From the NCBI GenBank assembly GCA_024138025.1, contig JAMXBD010000024.1, positions 2,170,001-2,234,000 of the forward strand: a stretch of 64,000 nt of DNA, written 5' to 3'. The position numbers and the translations under genes were made by a program. Positions within the stretch are counted from its first letter, which is position 1; each line of letters opens with the position of its first letter. The DNA comes from Combretum micranthum. Lineage: Eukaryota > Streptophyta > Magnoliopsida > Myrtales > Combretaceae. The notes below the pieces were generated by a model, which was given only the letters and a program-made list of their open reading frames with translations, was not told the DNA's origin and made no database searches. This document shows positions 32,400 through 43,060 of this stretch, piece after piece.

Positions 32400-33464
32400 C
32401 AAGCTATCTTAGAAAAGTCTTTTATGAACCTCCTATAAAAGCTTGCATGATCGAGAAAACTACGAATTGCCAAATTGATGTTAGAGGAGGAAGATTTGAG
32501 ATAATCTTAACCTTTGCCTGATCAACTTTGATTCCCTTGTGAGATACTTTATGACCGAGAACTATGCCTTCCTTGCACATGAAGTGGCATTTCTCCCAAT
32601 TAAGTACGAGATTTGTTCACTCACAATGGATCAAAACTTGCTTTAAATTTTCCAGACAATTGCTTAATGAATCCGTGAAAACGAAAAATTCATCAATAAA
32701 TATTTCCATAATATTATCCACCAGATCATCAAAAATTGCCAACATGCACCTTTGAAAAGTAGCTGGTGCATTACAAAGCACAAAAGGCATCCTCCTATGG
32801 GCATAAATGCCATAGGGACAAGTGAACGTAGTCTTCTCTTGATCCTCAAGAGCAATCAGTATTTGGAAGTACCTAGACATACCATCCAAATAACAATAAA
32901 GCATGTGACTTGCAAGCCTTTCTAACATTTGGCCTATAAAAGGCAAAGGGAAATGGTCCTTGCGAGTAGCTTCATTAAGATTTCTATAATTAATACATAC
33001 TCGCAAACCAGTAAGTGTCCTCATCGGGATCAACTCATTTCCTTCATTTGGGACCATAGTCATCCCTCCTTTTTAGGTACTACTTGCACTGGACTTACTT
33101 AAGGGTTGTTAGAAATTGGGTAAATCAACCCAGCATCCAGAAGCTTGATTACTTCTTTCTTCACCACTTCTTTCATATTATGATTCAACCTTCTTTGGGG
33201 TTGAACAACAGTTTTGAATCCTTCTTCCATTAAAATTATATGAGTGCAGAAAGAAGGGTTTATATCCTTAATATCGGATATTTTCCTTGCAATTGCTTGC
33301 TTATGCTCCTTAAGGACTGCCAATAATTGCTCCTTTTGTTCATTGTTCAAATTTGAGGCAATTATCACCGATAATTTGGAATTCTCCTCTAAAAAGGCAT
33401 ACTCCAAATAGTCAGGGAGCTGCTTCATTTCTAAAATCAGTGGTTCATCAATAGATGACTTCAA
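32400..33464 (-). pseudogene. Athila-like reverse transcriptase
   Basis: The N-terminal stretch (33464-33099) contains NPSFCTHIILMEEGFK and VVKKEVIKLLDAGLIYPIS, the standard opening of Athila RT. A second stretch (33063-32617) has RVCINYRNLNEATRKDHFPLP, CPYGIYAHRRMPFVLCNAPATFQR and the active-site box. That box reads EIFIDEFFVF, so the second Asp of the usual DD pair is Glu. A frame break between the two stretches and further stops to 32400 make it inactive. Confidence 0.8.
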
Positions 33465-33533
33465 TCTTGCCTCCTCATCTATTGATAATTTTGCAAACCC
33501 TTTCTTGTTCGTAAGCTCCTCATGCTTCTCAAA

Positions 33534-34039
33534 TTAAGTTGTAATAGCTTGCACTTCGGAGTTCACCACTTCATTCTCTTCTGTACAAATCAGACTTAAC
33601 TCCAAAACATCCTTGCATAAAATCTCTTGCATACAGTCCACAACAAAAGTGTTAATGATATCAATATTAAAACAAGAATCATCACATACCATGGGTTTTT
33701 CCATCACTACTGGAATCTGCACTACAAGTTCTTCATCACCAACTCGGAATGTCAATCTCTCATCTCCTATATCAATGATGGCTCCAGCAGTGGCTAGGAA
33801 AGGACGTCCCAAAATTAGAGGTACTTCCCCATCTTCATCCATCTCAAGAATCACAAAATCAACAGGGAATATAAAATTCCCTACTTTTACCTACAAATCC
33901 TCAATGATTCCTTTGGGTAGTTTAACAGATCTATCTGCTAATTGCAAACTTATCCTTTCACGACGAGGTTCTCCTAAACCCAGCTTTCTGAAGAATGAGT
34001 AAGGCATCAAATTGATACTCGCCCCTAAATTTGCTAGAG
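33534..34039 (-). pseudogene. Athila-like aspartic protease, 3' part
   Basis: The open stretch 33854-33534 has EVPLILGRPFLATAGAIIDI, the C-terminal flap/core motif of Athila protease. Upstream, just left of the copia insertion, the active-site region reads NLGASINLMP. Athila proteases have DLGAS there, so the catalytic Asp is replaced by Asn. A stop lies near 33893. The copia element at 34045 separates this from the gag end. Confidence 0.75.
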
Positions 34040-34044
34040 CCTTT
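34040..34044 (+). other. Target-site duplication CCTTT (left)
   Basis: It precedes the copia 3' LTR and is repeated at 44761-44765. Confidence 0.9.
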
Positions 34045-35746
34045 TATTGGTCCCGAAAATAATCAAGAAGGGGGGTTGAATTGATTATTTTAGGAAATTA
34101 AATTTTTTTCCTTTTAAAAACAATCCCCTTTGATTTTAAGTTAAGAGAACAATATGAACAATTAAACAACAATAAAATAAACTGTGGAAATATAAATAGA
34201 GAAGGGATAAGAAGATCGGGTAGATATTTATAGTGGTTCCGCCTCGTGCGTCAGTCCACTCTTCCAGCTCCGAGCCGAAGACCCCGTTATCTTATGGGTT
34301 TTGTTTCACTATATCCAATAAAATCAATTACAAGCTTGTACAATTCTCTCTGCTCGATTCTCATAGCTATCCTCTAGCGTCAATCGATCTACAGAGTCTA
34401 AACTAGTAATTGAACTAACTCACTTGAAGACAACAACAAGTTGCTTCAATTATCTAAAAGACAAATATAAAGATTGCAATAAAATTTTGCTACAATTATG
34501 CATGTGAAAGAGAACAAAGAATATTTGCTTTTTCAACTCTTAAAAATTTTTCGATCAATAATTGAATCAAGTTGCTCTCGGTTTTTTTTGTTTTGCTTGA
34601 ACTATCTTAAGTTTTGCGTCTTGTTCTTCTTTTTAACTCTGTTTACGTCTCATATCCTTCTAACGTTCTGAAATTGTTGCGCTCGAGACAAGATAAATAT
34701 CCCAAAAATCTCGGATGAAAATCTGTAACTTCTTATCCTTAATTTGATTTATCAAACACTGCTGATATTCTTCGAGAGATAATCTCGTTCTTCTTGTTTT
34801 CTTCGATTCCAGATTTGAATTTGAATTCTTGATATGCTGAAGTAAGATAAGATCAGCTTGAATTTCGTGATTTGAGATAATCCATTTGTTTTCTGTTTGA
34901 AAGCTTCTGATAAAGTTGATCTTGAAGATAAATCTGGAGAACTATTGCTGATTGCTGATATCACGGTCTTCAACGTGATCTTCGTGTGTTATCTTCTTAA
35001 AGATAACATTTTTCTTGTTTTGATTTTCTTAAAAATATCCAATTCAAATTTATTTTTATCTTGAGAAAAATCAGAAAACATAACTGTTCCGACTTCAAAT
35101 CGTTCCATCGTTAATCAACTGTAGCTTTTGTTCTTTATTTCCAGAAAACTTCTTTGATAAAAATAATCAATCCGACAATTTCTTTAATCTCCTATGATAA
35201 TCCAACTTTAGTGGAACTAATAAGTATACTGTCCGAATATACTTATTATCTCGGAGCTAGGTCTTCAAAACTATTGATCTTTTTCATAAATAAAAGTAGA
35301 TCTTGTTTAAGAAGATGAACAGTAACCATCTTTAACTCAGAATTACTGCTGAAGTTTCTTGAAAAAGTTCTGTAAGAATTTCTGTGTTTCTGGAAACTAA
35401 CTTCAATTCAGAATGGTTGCTTTGAGTTTCTCCTAAAGGTTCTGTGAAAGGTTCTGTGTTTCTGGGATTGTTTTATACTTGAAGTATCCTTCTGAAAAAC
35501 ATTCTGTGTACCTTTTTCCTTTCTAAACATCATCCGAAATCTTCATATCGTATAACAACTCTTGTCTAACTTATCTAAAAACTTGTTTATATCCAAGACT
35601 TAATATCATTCAACCTTATATATTTGTTCAACAACTTTACCAATATTCTGTATAAAATTCTGAATATAATTCTACACACTAATAGAGCAGTTAGTTCATT
35701 GAGTATTTTGTTATCATCAAAACTTTAAATATTTAGCGAATCAACA
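34045..35746 (-). mobile_element. Copia 3' LTR (1702 bp)
   Basis: It is nearly identical to 43061-44760. On the minus strand it starts TGTTGATTCGC at 35746 and ends ...CGGGACCAATA at 34045, where the expected final CA is TA. Repeated 'ttctgtg' motifs (35380-35510) lie inside. The minus-strand frame 34752-34973 is present in both LTRs but has no known domain. Confidence 0.92.
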
Positions 35747-35760
35747 TTCTCCCCATTTTT
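35747..35760 (-). other. Copia polypurine tract
   Basis: The minus strand reads AAAAATGGGGAGAA directly before the 3' LTR start. A second tract, AAAAAGGGGGAGAAAAG, lies upstream at 35875-35891, in keeping with the multiple tracts known in Sireviruses. Confidence 0.85.
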
Positions 35761-36032
35761 GATGATAACAAAACAATTAAACATTCATTCATAACACATT
35801 CACGAATACACATACACATACACATCCACACATATATTCACAATTCATCACACATTCACATTCATATCATTAACCTTTTCTCCCCCTTTTTGTTATCAGC
35901 AAAATTAGGAGGAAAACATGTTAAATGTTGATATAAGCAGTCTATCAAAAATTACATCACAAATCTGATGTGTAATATCAACAAAAATAGAAACAAAAAT
36001 AATATACGTAAACAAATAAAACATAACAAAAA

Positions 36033-37798
36033 TTAATGCTTTTTAGGTCTTTTTGTGGACTCTCGAGCTGTCCTTTTCACATGCCTATGATAATTGGATA
36101 GAAGAGGAGATTGAGCAGCAAAGTGTTGTGGAGGTGGAGTAAGATAATTTGCTGGATGCTGAAGCACATTAAGAGGAATAAACGACACAAGGCTTAAGTT
36201 TAGAGGAGTGGGTTCATAGGGCTGTCCAGATCGAGGAGAACCATGATCAATTGAAGTGTTAGTTGTGACAGCTTCTGGAACAGGTTCTTGCTCAGGTGGT
36301 GGAGGTTGGGATTGTTGCAAAGAGGATATCTGAGTCTTGATCTCTGAAGATGAACTTTGTAAAGTCCTGTTTAAAAGACTCAAGAGAGGCCGCCAGCATC
36401 TGCGAAAAACATCTTTGGATTGAAAAGAAGATGCTTCTCCTGGACCTTCTGGAAAAGAATCTTCACTCCGAGGAAGAATCCTTTTGCAAATTTTCCTTAT
36501 CTGAAATTTACCACCAGTCATAGGCTTATATCTTTTCTTTTCCTTCTTTTTCATTGGTTCTTTACCAGCCCTGTGCTTTCCTTGATCTGCTCCCATCCAA
36601 TGAAACTTCTGGAGAAGCTTCTGGAGTTGGTTTTTGCTCCCCCTCAACTGTTGCCTTAACCTTGTCCCAGTTAATTTCTTTCCTATGTTTCTTGCAAGTA
36701 AATCGCACCATCAACAGCATACCAGAATTTCTTATAAGGTCTAATTTGCATGTGATGCATGCTTTTCTCTCCAATTCTTTTTAGACCTATAGGAAATTTT
36801 ATTTTCTTAGGAATGGGAATTCCTTTATATTTGAATATTTCCATAAGAACATTCCCATATACCCTGTACTCCTGTTCCTTCCAAATTCTTTTCAAAATTC
36901 TCTTAGCCAAATCTATCTTAACTTTCTGCATCATACTTAAGATAATCAAGCCATCTTCCTTTGTCACTGTCGTAGAACTCCCTTTGCGAGGAAGAATACA
37001 TTCTCGCACAATTTTGTGGAGCATTCTAACGACTAGTTCAAACTCATATACAAACACATCATCATCTGGAAACTGTCCTACGTTTCCATTTATTCTCAGA
37101 AAAATATCATTTCTTCTCAAAGAAACAACAGTATTATCATCATGACAATCTTTCAAACCAAAACATTTAATTAGATCATCACGTGAGAGTTATGTTCACA
37201 TCTTGAACCTTGACTTCAAGCTCCTAGAATCGACATACCTCAAATTCCTATAAAATTCCTCTATCATTTCTCCAATTACATCTCCAGTCAGATTACACTT
37301 TCTACAACCAACATTATCTAGCCATTTATTCCAGTAAAATCCATTCCTCTTAAAATATTCAAAATCTATAAAGGCACAGTCATGGATTTTTACCTTCTTA
37401 TATGGACATTTGATCTCAGATTCCTTGACTGTCTTGCTCCTTTTGGATGGGTCTGTTCCTTTGACGGTGAAGGTACTTCTTTCCTTTTCTTGGAGGAAAC
37501 TTTGGAAGTTTTCACTTTCTTGACCTTCTTACAGGTTCTGACATAGGTTCTGGGTCAGAACTTTGTGACACATTTTCCTTGGATTTTTCTTTTTCGCTGT
37601 TTCTTTAGATGGTGGAGAGCACTGTCCAGATTCTTGTTTGTTTTTAGTTCGTTCTTCACGAACCCTAGATGATGAAACTGATTGAGAGAGGGTTTGTTGA
37701 GAATCGGAGGATTGTGTATCTTGAATAGAAATAGGATCTTTAGATGTCACGGTTTTGAATTTTTTGTTGGTGATACGTTGAGATTTGCGAGGAGCCAT
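36033..37798 (-). pseudogene. Extra ORF downstream of copia pol (ORF3), broken
   Basis: It starts at ATG 37798 (MAPRKSQRITNKKFK, basic, possibly nuclear) and ends at stop 36033. At least three frame breaks divide it: 37798-37529, about 37525-37185, 37156-36683 and 36647-36033. The middle holds GFYWNKWLDNVG, VIGEMIEEFYRNL and then FELVVRMLHKIVRECILPRK...KEDGLIILSMMQKVKIDL. This pattern is reminiscent of the 'putative plant transposon protein' domain. The C-terminus is Pro/Gln-rich and ends in a basic tail (KRPKKH). The position matches the 'envelope-like' ORF of Sireviruses, but I see no signal peptide or transmembrane segment. Domain assignment is inference. Confidence 0.55.
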
Positions 37799-38067
37799 GT
37801 TGAAGAGAGTTCGCTGCAAGGATTTCTTAGGGTTTTCTTGAAATGAAAAGGAGAAATTATGAAGAGCCAAAGCGAGGGTGACACTTAAGAAGACAGAGTA
37901 TTGGAAGACGAAAAGACAGAACTTTGAGCGCCAAAACAAAAATCACGAGTTCCCGTACTGAAAGTTGCGAACAATTAATGTCTTCCTCTTTCTTTTTATT
38001 AAGAATCTTCGATTATCATTTGTCAGTGAACAAACTTTAAGATATTAAATTATTATCATTATTATTT

Positions 38068-38565
38068 TCAATAAAAAGGATTACAAATTCCAATTTCATT
38101 CCTTATAAATTCAAAATTCAATTTTTCAAGCGGTTTTGTAAAAATATCGGCTAATTGCATATCTGATGGTACAAATTCAACAACAATATTACCATTAATT
38201 ACATGATCACGAATAAAATGATGTCGAATTTCAATGTGCTTAGATCTAGAATGATGCACTGGATTTTTTGTTAGATTAATTGCACTTGTATTATCACATT
38301 TAATAGGTATATTTTTGAAAAATAAACCATAATCTTTTAACTGTTGTTTTATCCAAAGCATTTGTGCACAACAATTACCAATAGAAACATATTCTGCTTC
38401 AGCTGTAGACAAGGCAACAGAATTTTGTTTCTTAGAAGACCAGGAAACTAATTTGTCACCTAAAAATTGACAAGTACCAGATGTGCTTTTTCTATCAATT
38501 TTACAACCAGCATAATCTGCATCTGAGTATCCTATTAAATCAAAATTTTGATTTTTGGATACCAA
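38068..38565 (-). pseudogene. Copia RNase H
   Basis: It contains the canonical sequence of copia RNase H motifs: GYSDADYAGCKIDRKSTSG with the first Asp, LVSWSSKKQNSVALSTAEAEYV with the catalytic Glu, CDNTSAINLTKNPVHHSRSKHIEIR with Asp and His residues, and ADIFTKPLEK at the end. This domain of 165 residues is intact as a stretch but lies in a different frame from the RT segment before it. Confidence 0.85.
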
Positions 38566-39059
38566 ATGCCCAATTTTGAAGTATTTATCAAGTACTTGAA
38601 AATTCTTTTAACAGCTGTCAAATGTGTTTCTGTTGGTGCACTTTGAAATCTAGCACATAAACACACACTAAAGAGAATATCAGGTCTAGATGCAGTTAAA
38701 TACAATAAAGAGCCAATGAGACTTCTATATAACTTTTCATTTACCTTTTTCCCATTAGAATCAGAATCTAACCTTGTTGAAGTACTCATGGGAGTTGCAG
38801 CTCCTTTACATCCTTCATACCCAAATTTCTTCAGAATTTGTTTAGTATATTTTTCTTGATGTATGAAAATTCCTTCTTTTGTTTGTTTTATTTGTAGTCC
38901 AAGAAAGAATGTCAACTCTCCCATCATTGACATTTCAAATTCTGCCTGCATATTCTTTGCAAAATCTTGACAGTATATTTCATTAGTAGAACCAAATATA
39001 ATATCATCTACATATATTTGCACAACCAAAATATCTTGTTCATAAGTTTTTAAGAACAA
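38535..39059 (-). pseudogene. Copia reverse transcriptase, C-terminal half
   Basis: The active site is VVQIYVDDIIFG. It is followed by FEMSMMGELTFFLGLQIKQ and RSLIGSLLYLTASRPDILFSV, all standard for copia RT. It is separated from the N-terminal half by a frame break between 39164 and 39059. Confidence 0.85.
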
Positions 39060-39163
39060 TGTTGTGTCAACTGTTCCTCTTTGAAAACCTTTTGAAATTA
39101 AAAACAGACTTAATCTTTCATACCAAGCCCTTGGAGCTTGTTTTAAACCATATAAAGCTTTAT

Positions 39164-40168
39164 TTAATTTAAAGACATAATTTGGTTTAATAGGATCTTC
39201 AAAACCAGGGGTTGTTCAACATATACTTCTTCTTTTATAAATCCATTTAAGAATGCACTTTTTACATCCATTTGAAAAACTTTAAAATTTTTGAAACATG
39301 CATATGCAAGCATTAAACGAATTGCTTCTAATCTAGCTACAGGTGCATATGTTTCATCAAAGTCAATTCCTTCTTCTTGTGAATATCCTTTAGCTACTAA
39401 TCTTGCTTTATTCCTACTTATTTTTCCGTTTTCATCTAGTTTGTTTTTAAATACCCACTTAGTTCCAATTACAGATTTTCCTTCAGGTTTAGGTACAAGA
39501 TTCCATACATTATTTCTTTGAAATTGATTTAATTCCTCTTGCATGGCATCAATCCAACTATTATCATTTAAAGCTTCTTCAATATTATTAGGTTCAATTT
39601 CAGATAACATAGCAAAATGATTTTCAAAATCTTGTAACTTACCTCGTGTTTGGACACCAGTTTGTATATTACCAATTATTTGTTCAGATGGATGAGCAGA
39701 CTTGTATTTCCAACCTTTAGAAGTTTCTGGTTCAGATCTTACAATTTCTGAAGTACCTTCTGTTCTTGCTTCTGTCTTCTTTTCTGGAAGGTTAGATACT
39801 TCAGATATAGGTTCTGTACTAGGTTCTGTTTTAGGATTGAGATCCTTTTCTTCATCTGACTCATCATCTTTTGTATCTTCAACAAACTTAACATTAATTG
39901 ATTCTTCAACAATTTTTGAGGATTTGTTATATACACGATAAGCACGACTATTTAAAGAATATCCTAAAAATATTGCCTCTTCAGATCTTTCATCAAACTT
40001 ACCAAGATTGTGAACATTCCTTTTTACAAAACATTTAGATCCAAAAGCATGAAAATATGAAACAGTAGGTTTCTTACCTCGAAACAATTCATAAGCGGTC
40101 TTTGTTGTCATGGGCCGAATATATACTCGATTGATAATATAGCAAGCTGTAGACACGCTTCTGCCCAA
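39164..40168 (-). pseudogene. Copia integrase end and reverse transcriptase start
   Basis: One open stretch spans the end of the integrase core ([17 protein letters not shown]), the conserved [18 protein letters not shown], a variable acidic linker ([19 protein letters not shown]), and the RT opening. The RT part has [62 protein letters not shown] and [12 protein letters not shown]. The frame ends prematurely after VYVEQP. Confidence 0.85.
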
Positions 40169-40169
40169 A

Positions 40170-40796
40170 AATACTCAGCAACACCACTTTCATTTAACAT
40201 AGATCTAGTCATTTCTTGTATAGTTCTATTTTTGCGTTCTACAACTCCATTTTGTTGAGGTGTATATGGAGCTGAGAAGTTATGAGATATCCCATGTTCT
40301 TCACAAAAATTTATAAAATCTGAATTTTGAAACTCTGTTCCATGATCAGTTCGTAAACTAATTATGGAAACTCCTTTTTCATTTTGTATTTGTTTTGCAA
40401 ATTTTTGAAAGAATCAAAGGTATCCTTTTTATGTCTTAAGAACATAACCCAAGTATATCTCGAATAGTCATCTACAACAACAAATCCATATTTACATCCA
40501 CCCATACTAAGAGTTCTAGTAGGTCCAAACAATCAAGATGCAACAACTCAAGAGGTCTTCTAGTTGTTATCATTTTTACTTTTATGAGAAACAGATACCA
40601 TTTTATTTTTTAAACATGTATCACATTTCACATCCTGTTTAATACTTATTTTAGGTAAACCTCTTATTATATTCTTTTTGGATAATTTTTCTAATTGATT
40701 AAAATTAACATGTCCTAAACGTTTATGCCAAACAAAGATCTGATCATTCATAGATAACAAGCAACATGCATCCTCCATTTTATTAGGTCTTATCAA
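40170..40796 (-). pseudogene. Copia pre-integrase zinc finger and integrase core
   Basis: The stretch 40796-40560 has WHKRLGHVNFNQLEKLSKK and a CDTCLKNK zinc-binding end (HHCC type). The integrase core continues to 40170 in broken frames; fragments such as TEFQNSDF and QQNGVVERKNRT-type text can be read there. Stops near 40530 and 40410 interrupt it. Confidence 0.75.
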
Positions 40797-40830
40797 ATAT
40801 ATTTTTTCTTTCTAAAACCTTCAAATAATT

Positions 40831-41142
40831 TTATACCATTTTGCTAAATGCAAAGCATTTATCTTTTTCAAAAACCATTTTATATCCTTTATCACATAAC
40901 TGACTGATACTCAATAAGTTATGTTTCAAGCCTTTTACTAAATAAACATTTTCTATAGTATGAGGTGACATACCAATATTTCCAGTTGCAATAATTTTAC
41001 CTCTACTGTCATCTCCAAATTTTACATATCCTTTTTCTTCCCATGTTATGCTATTGAACAATGAAGCATTTCCTGTCATATGTCGGGAACATCCACTATC
41101 AAGATACCATGTTCCATTGATTTTAGCTTCATGTTCCTGCAA
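40831..41142 (-). pseudogene. Copia aspartic protease
   Basis: GTWYLDSGCSRHMTG contains the DSG active site, and ENVYLVKGLKHNLLSISQLCD is the characteristic end of the copia protease. It lies in the -1 frame relative to gag. That frame is open back through the gag stop codon at 41153-41151, but the start of the open stretch is not ATG. Confidence 0.85.
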
Positions 41143-41153
41143 AAATAAAAGGG

Positions 41154-41936
41154 TTAAACCTTTTTAGGAACCCAAACAAGTTTGGGTCCTTTGAAAGACA
41201 AGCTCGTTTCATCCCTTTGTTTTACTTGCTGAATACTGAGCTTGTTTCTTTTATAACAATACTTTTCTATGTGACCAATCTTATTACAACAGAAACATGT
41301 ATATGTGTTATTATTATTATTCCAATACCTGTTGTTTACCTGTCTCCAACTATTTTGTCTCGGATAACTTCTGTAATAGCTTCTGGAATATCTTCTGATA
41401 TGATTTCCATAAGAATGTTTTCTTTCAAAATCGCTTCTGGAATTCATTCTGGATTTTTGAACGTACTTTTCTTTTCCACGTATTGCTTTATAATCAATCT
41501 TTTTAACACTTGATTCCGCATTTACAATTGGTTTGGCTCTCACAAATATAGTTTTCTTAGATGTATTTGAATTTAAACCATAATTATAACCTAAACCATG
41601 CTTTTCACACGACAATCTTTGTGATGAAATCAACATTTTTAGCTTTTCATCACTTTCATTGAACTTATTGAACGTGTTCTTTATTGAATTCGATAATTCA
41701 TCAATTTTTACTTTCAAAACGCTTGTTTCATCTTTTAGCAAGTTATTATCTTTTCTTAGCTTTTCATTATCCTTAAAAAACTTTTCATTTTCACTCTTCA
41801 AGATATCATTTTCATCGGCAAGCAAGGAATTGGTTTGCTTTAATGCGTCTTTTTCATTCTTTAATGATTTTATCTCATTATCAAATTTAGCAATTTTTAA
41901 ATCAGCTTTCTTAAGGGCTTTTAAAAGTTTTTCCAT
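41154..41936 (-). pseudogene. Copia gag, coiled coil and second zinc knuckle
   Basis: The first ~100 residues are a long Lys/Glu/Asn heptad-like coiled coil (KKADLKIAKFDNEIKSLKNE...). A basic linker rich in Arg/Ser/Tyr follows, then the knuckle CFCCNKIGHIEKYC, and the end KLVWVPKKV before a TAA. A long coiled-coil gag is a known Sirevirus feature. The frame differs from the preceding gag piece. Confidence 0.75.
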
Positions 41937-42510
41937 TTAAGCAATCATATGATTCATCATCAGTTTCAGAAGTTACCTCAGAAGTAGCCATGAGACAAAG
42001 GTTTGCTTCTTCTTCATTATCACTTATAACTTCTGGTTCAGCTTCTGACTCATCCAAATCGCTCCAAGTTGCCATCATTGCTCGACTTTTCTTCTTGAAC
42101 TTTTCAATCTTTTTGATTAAAACAGGGCACTCATATTTAATATGTCCCGGTTTTTTACATTCATAGCACACAATTTCTTTCTTCTCTTTCTTTTCTTCTT
42201 TGTCCTTATAGCTTTTTCCTGCATCAAATTTGTTAGATCTATTGAAACTTTTGAACTTTTTACCTTTCTTTTTCTTCAAGAATTTGTTGAATCTCCTTGT
42301 AAGCATGTTAATATTTTCGTCATCACTATCCTCTTCTGAATCAGATTCAACAACTCTTTTGGCTTTGAAAGCTATTGCCTTTGAACTATTTTCTGGTTCT
42401 TCAGTTGTATCATGATGTGACTCGTATGCCATCAGCTTTTCCCTTAACTGACTAAGTGTCAGCTTATTTAAATCTTGAGCTTCTTCTATGCTGTCTTTTT
42501 GGCATCCCAC
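41911..42510 (-). pseudogene. Copia gag, middle part with first zinc knuckle
   Basis: It contains SQLREKLMAYESHH (end of the capsid-like gag domain), an acidic stretch, a Lys-rich run (FLKKKKGKKFKSF), then CYECKKPGHIKYEC, a CCHC knuckle. It overlaps the next gag frame by a few codons. Confidence 0.8.
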
Positions 42511-42577
42511 GATTTAGGCAAAATTCGAAGCATTTTCCTGACAAGATCAGAATCATCTAATTTCTTTCCAAGTGAGG

Positions 42578-43015
42578 TTAGTTCATTAGTAATAGCAGTG
42601 AATCTATTAAAAGCATCTTTAATTTTCTCATCAGACTTAATTTTAAATAATTCATAACGTTGAAGTAATGAATTGATTTTTGTTTCCTTAATTGTGTCTG
42701 TTCCTTCATAAGTTTTTGAAAGAGTATCCCATATTTCTTTGCTGATTCACAGGAGGAAATTAGATAAAATTCAGAAGGAGCTATGGTTGTGAGTAAGAGA
42801 TTCTTAGCCTTATTGTTCTTCTCAATCAACTTTAGCTCTTCATCTGTGAAACTCGCATCATCCGATATTGCTATTGGGTTGTCTCCAAATTGGATCACCT
42901 GCCAAGAAGCATAATCATTAGCTTTGATATAAGTTGTCATTCGCATTTTCCAATAAAGATAATTTGAACCATCAAAATATGGAGCTCTATTAATTGCAAT
43001 ATTGTTCTCAGCCAT
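42578..43015 (-). pseudogene. Copia gag, N-terminal part
   Basis: The first ATG is at 43015 (MAENNIAINRAPYFDGSNY), 32 nt after the primer site. The segment has the usual copia gag opening FDGSNYLYWKMRMTTYI. A frameshift near 42735 takes the reading out of the family pattern. The same frame also runs open upstream of the ATG to 43033. Confidence 0.8.
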
Positions 43016-43046
43016 TTTGTTTGGATCACTCAATTTAAAAAGTCCT

Positions 43047-43059
43047 GCTCTGATACCAA
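43047..43059 (-). other. Copia primer-binding site, tRNA-Met type
   Basis: The minus strand reads TTGGTATCAGAGC, a perfect plant Met primer site, one base after the 5' LTR end at 43061. Confidence 0.92.
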
Positions 43060-43060
43060 T

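Noticed and set aside
34752..34973. 73-codon ORF present in both copia LTRs (also 43766-43987)
   Set aside because: Its duplication simply reflects the two LTRs. No recognisable domain, and LTRs of this lineage are not known to encode proteins.
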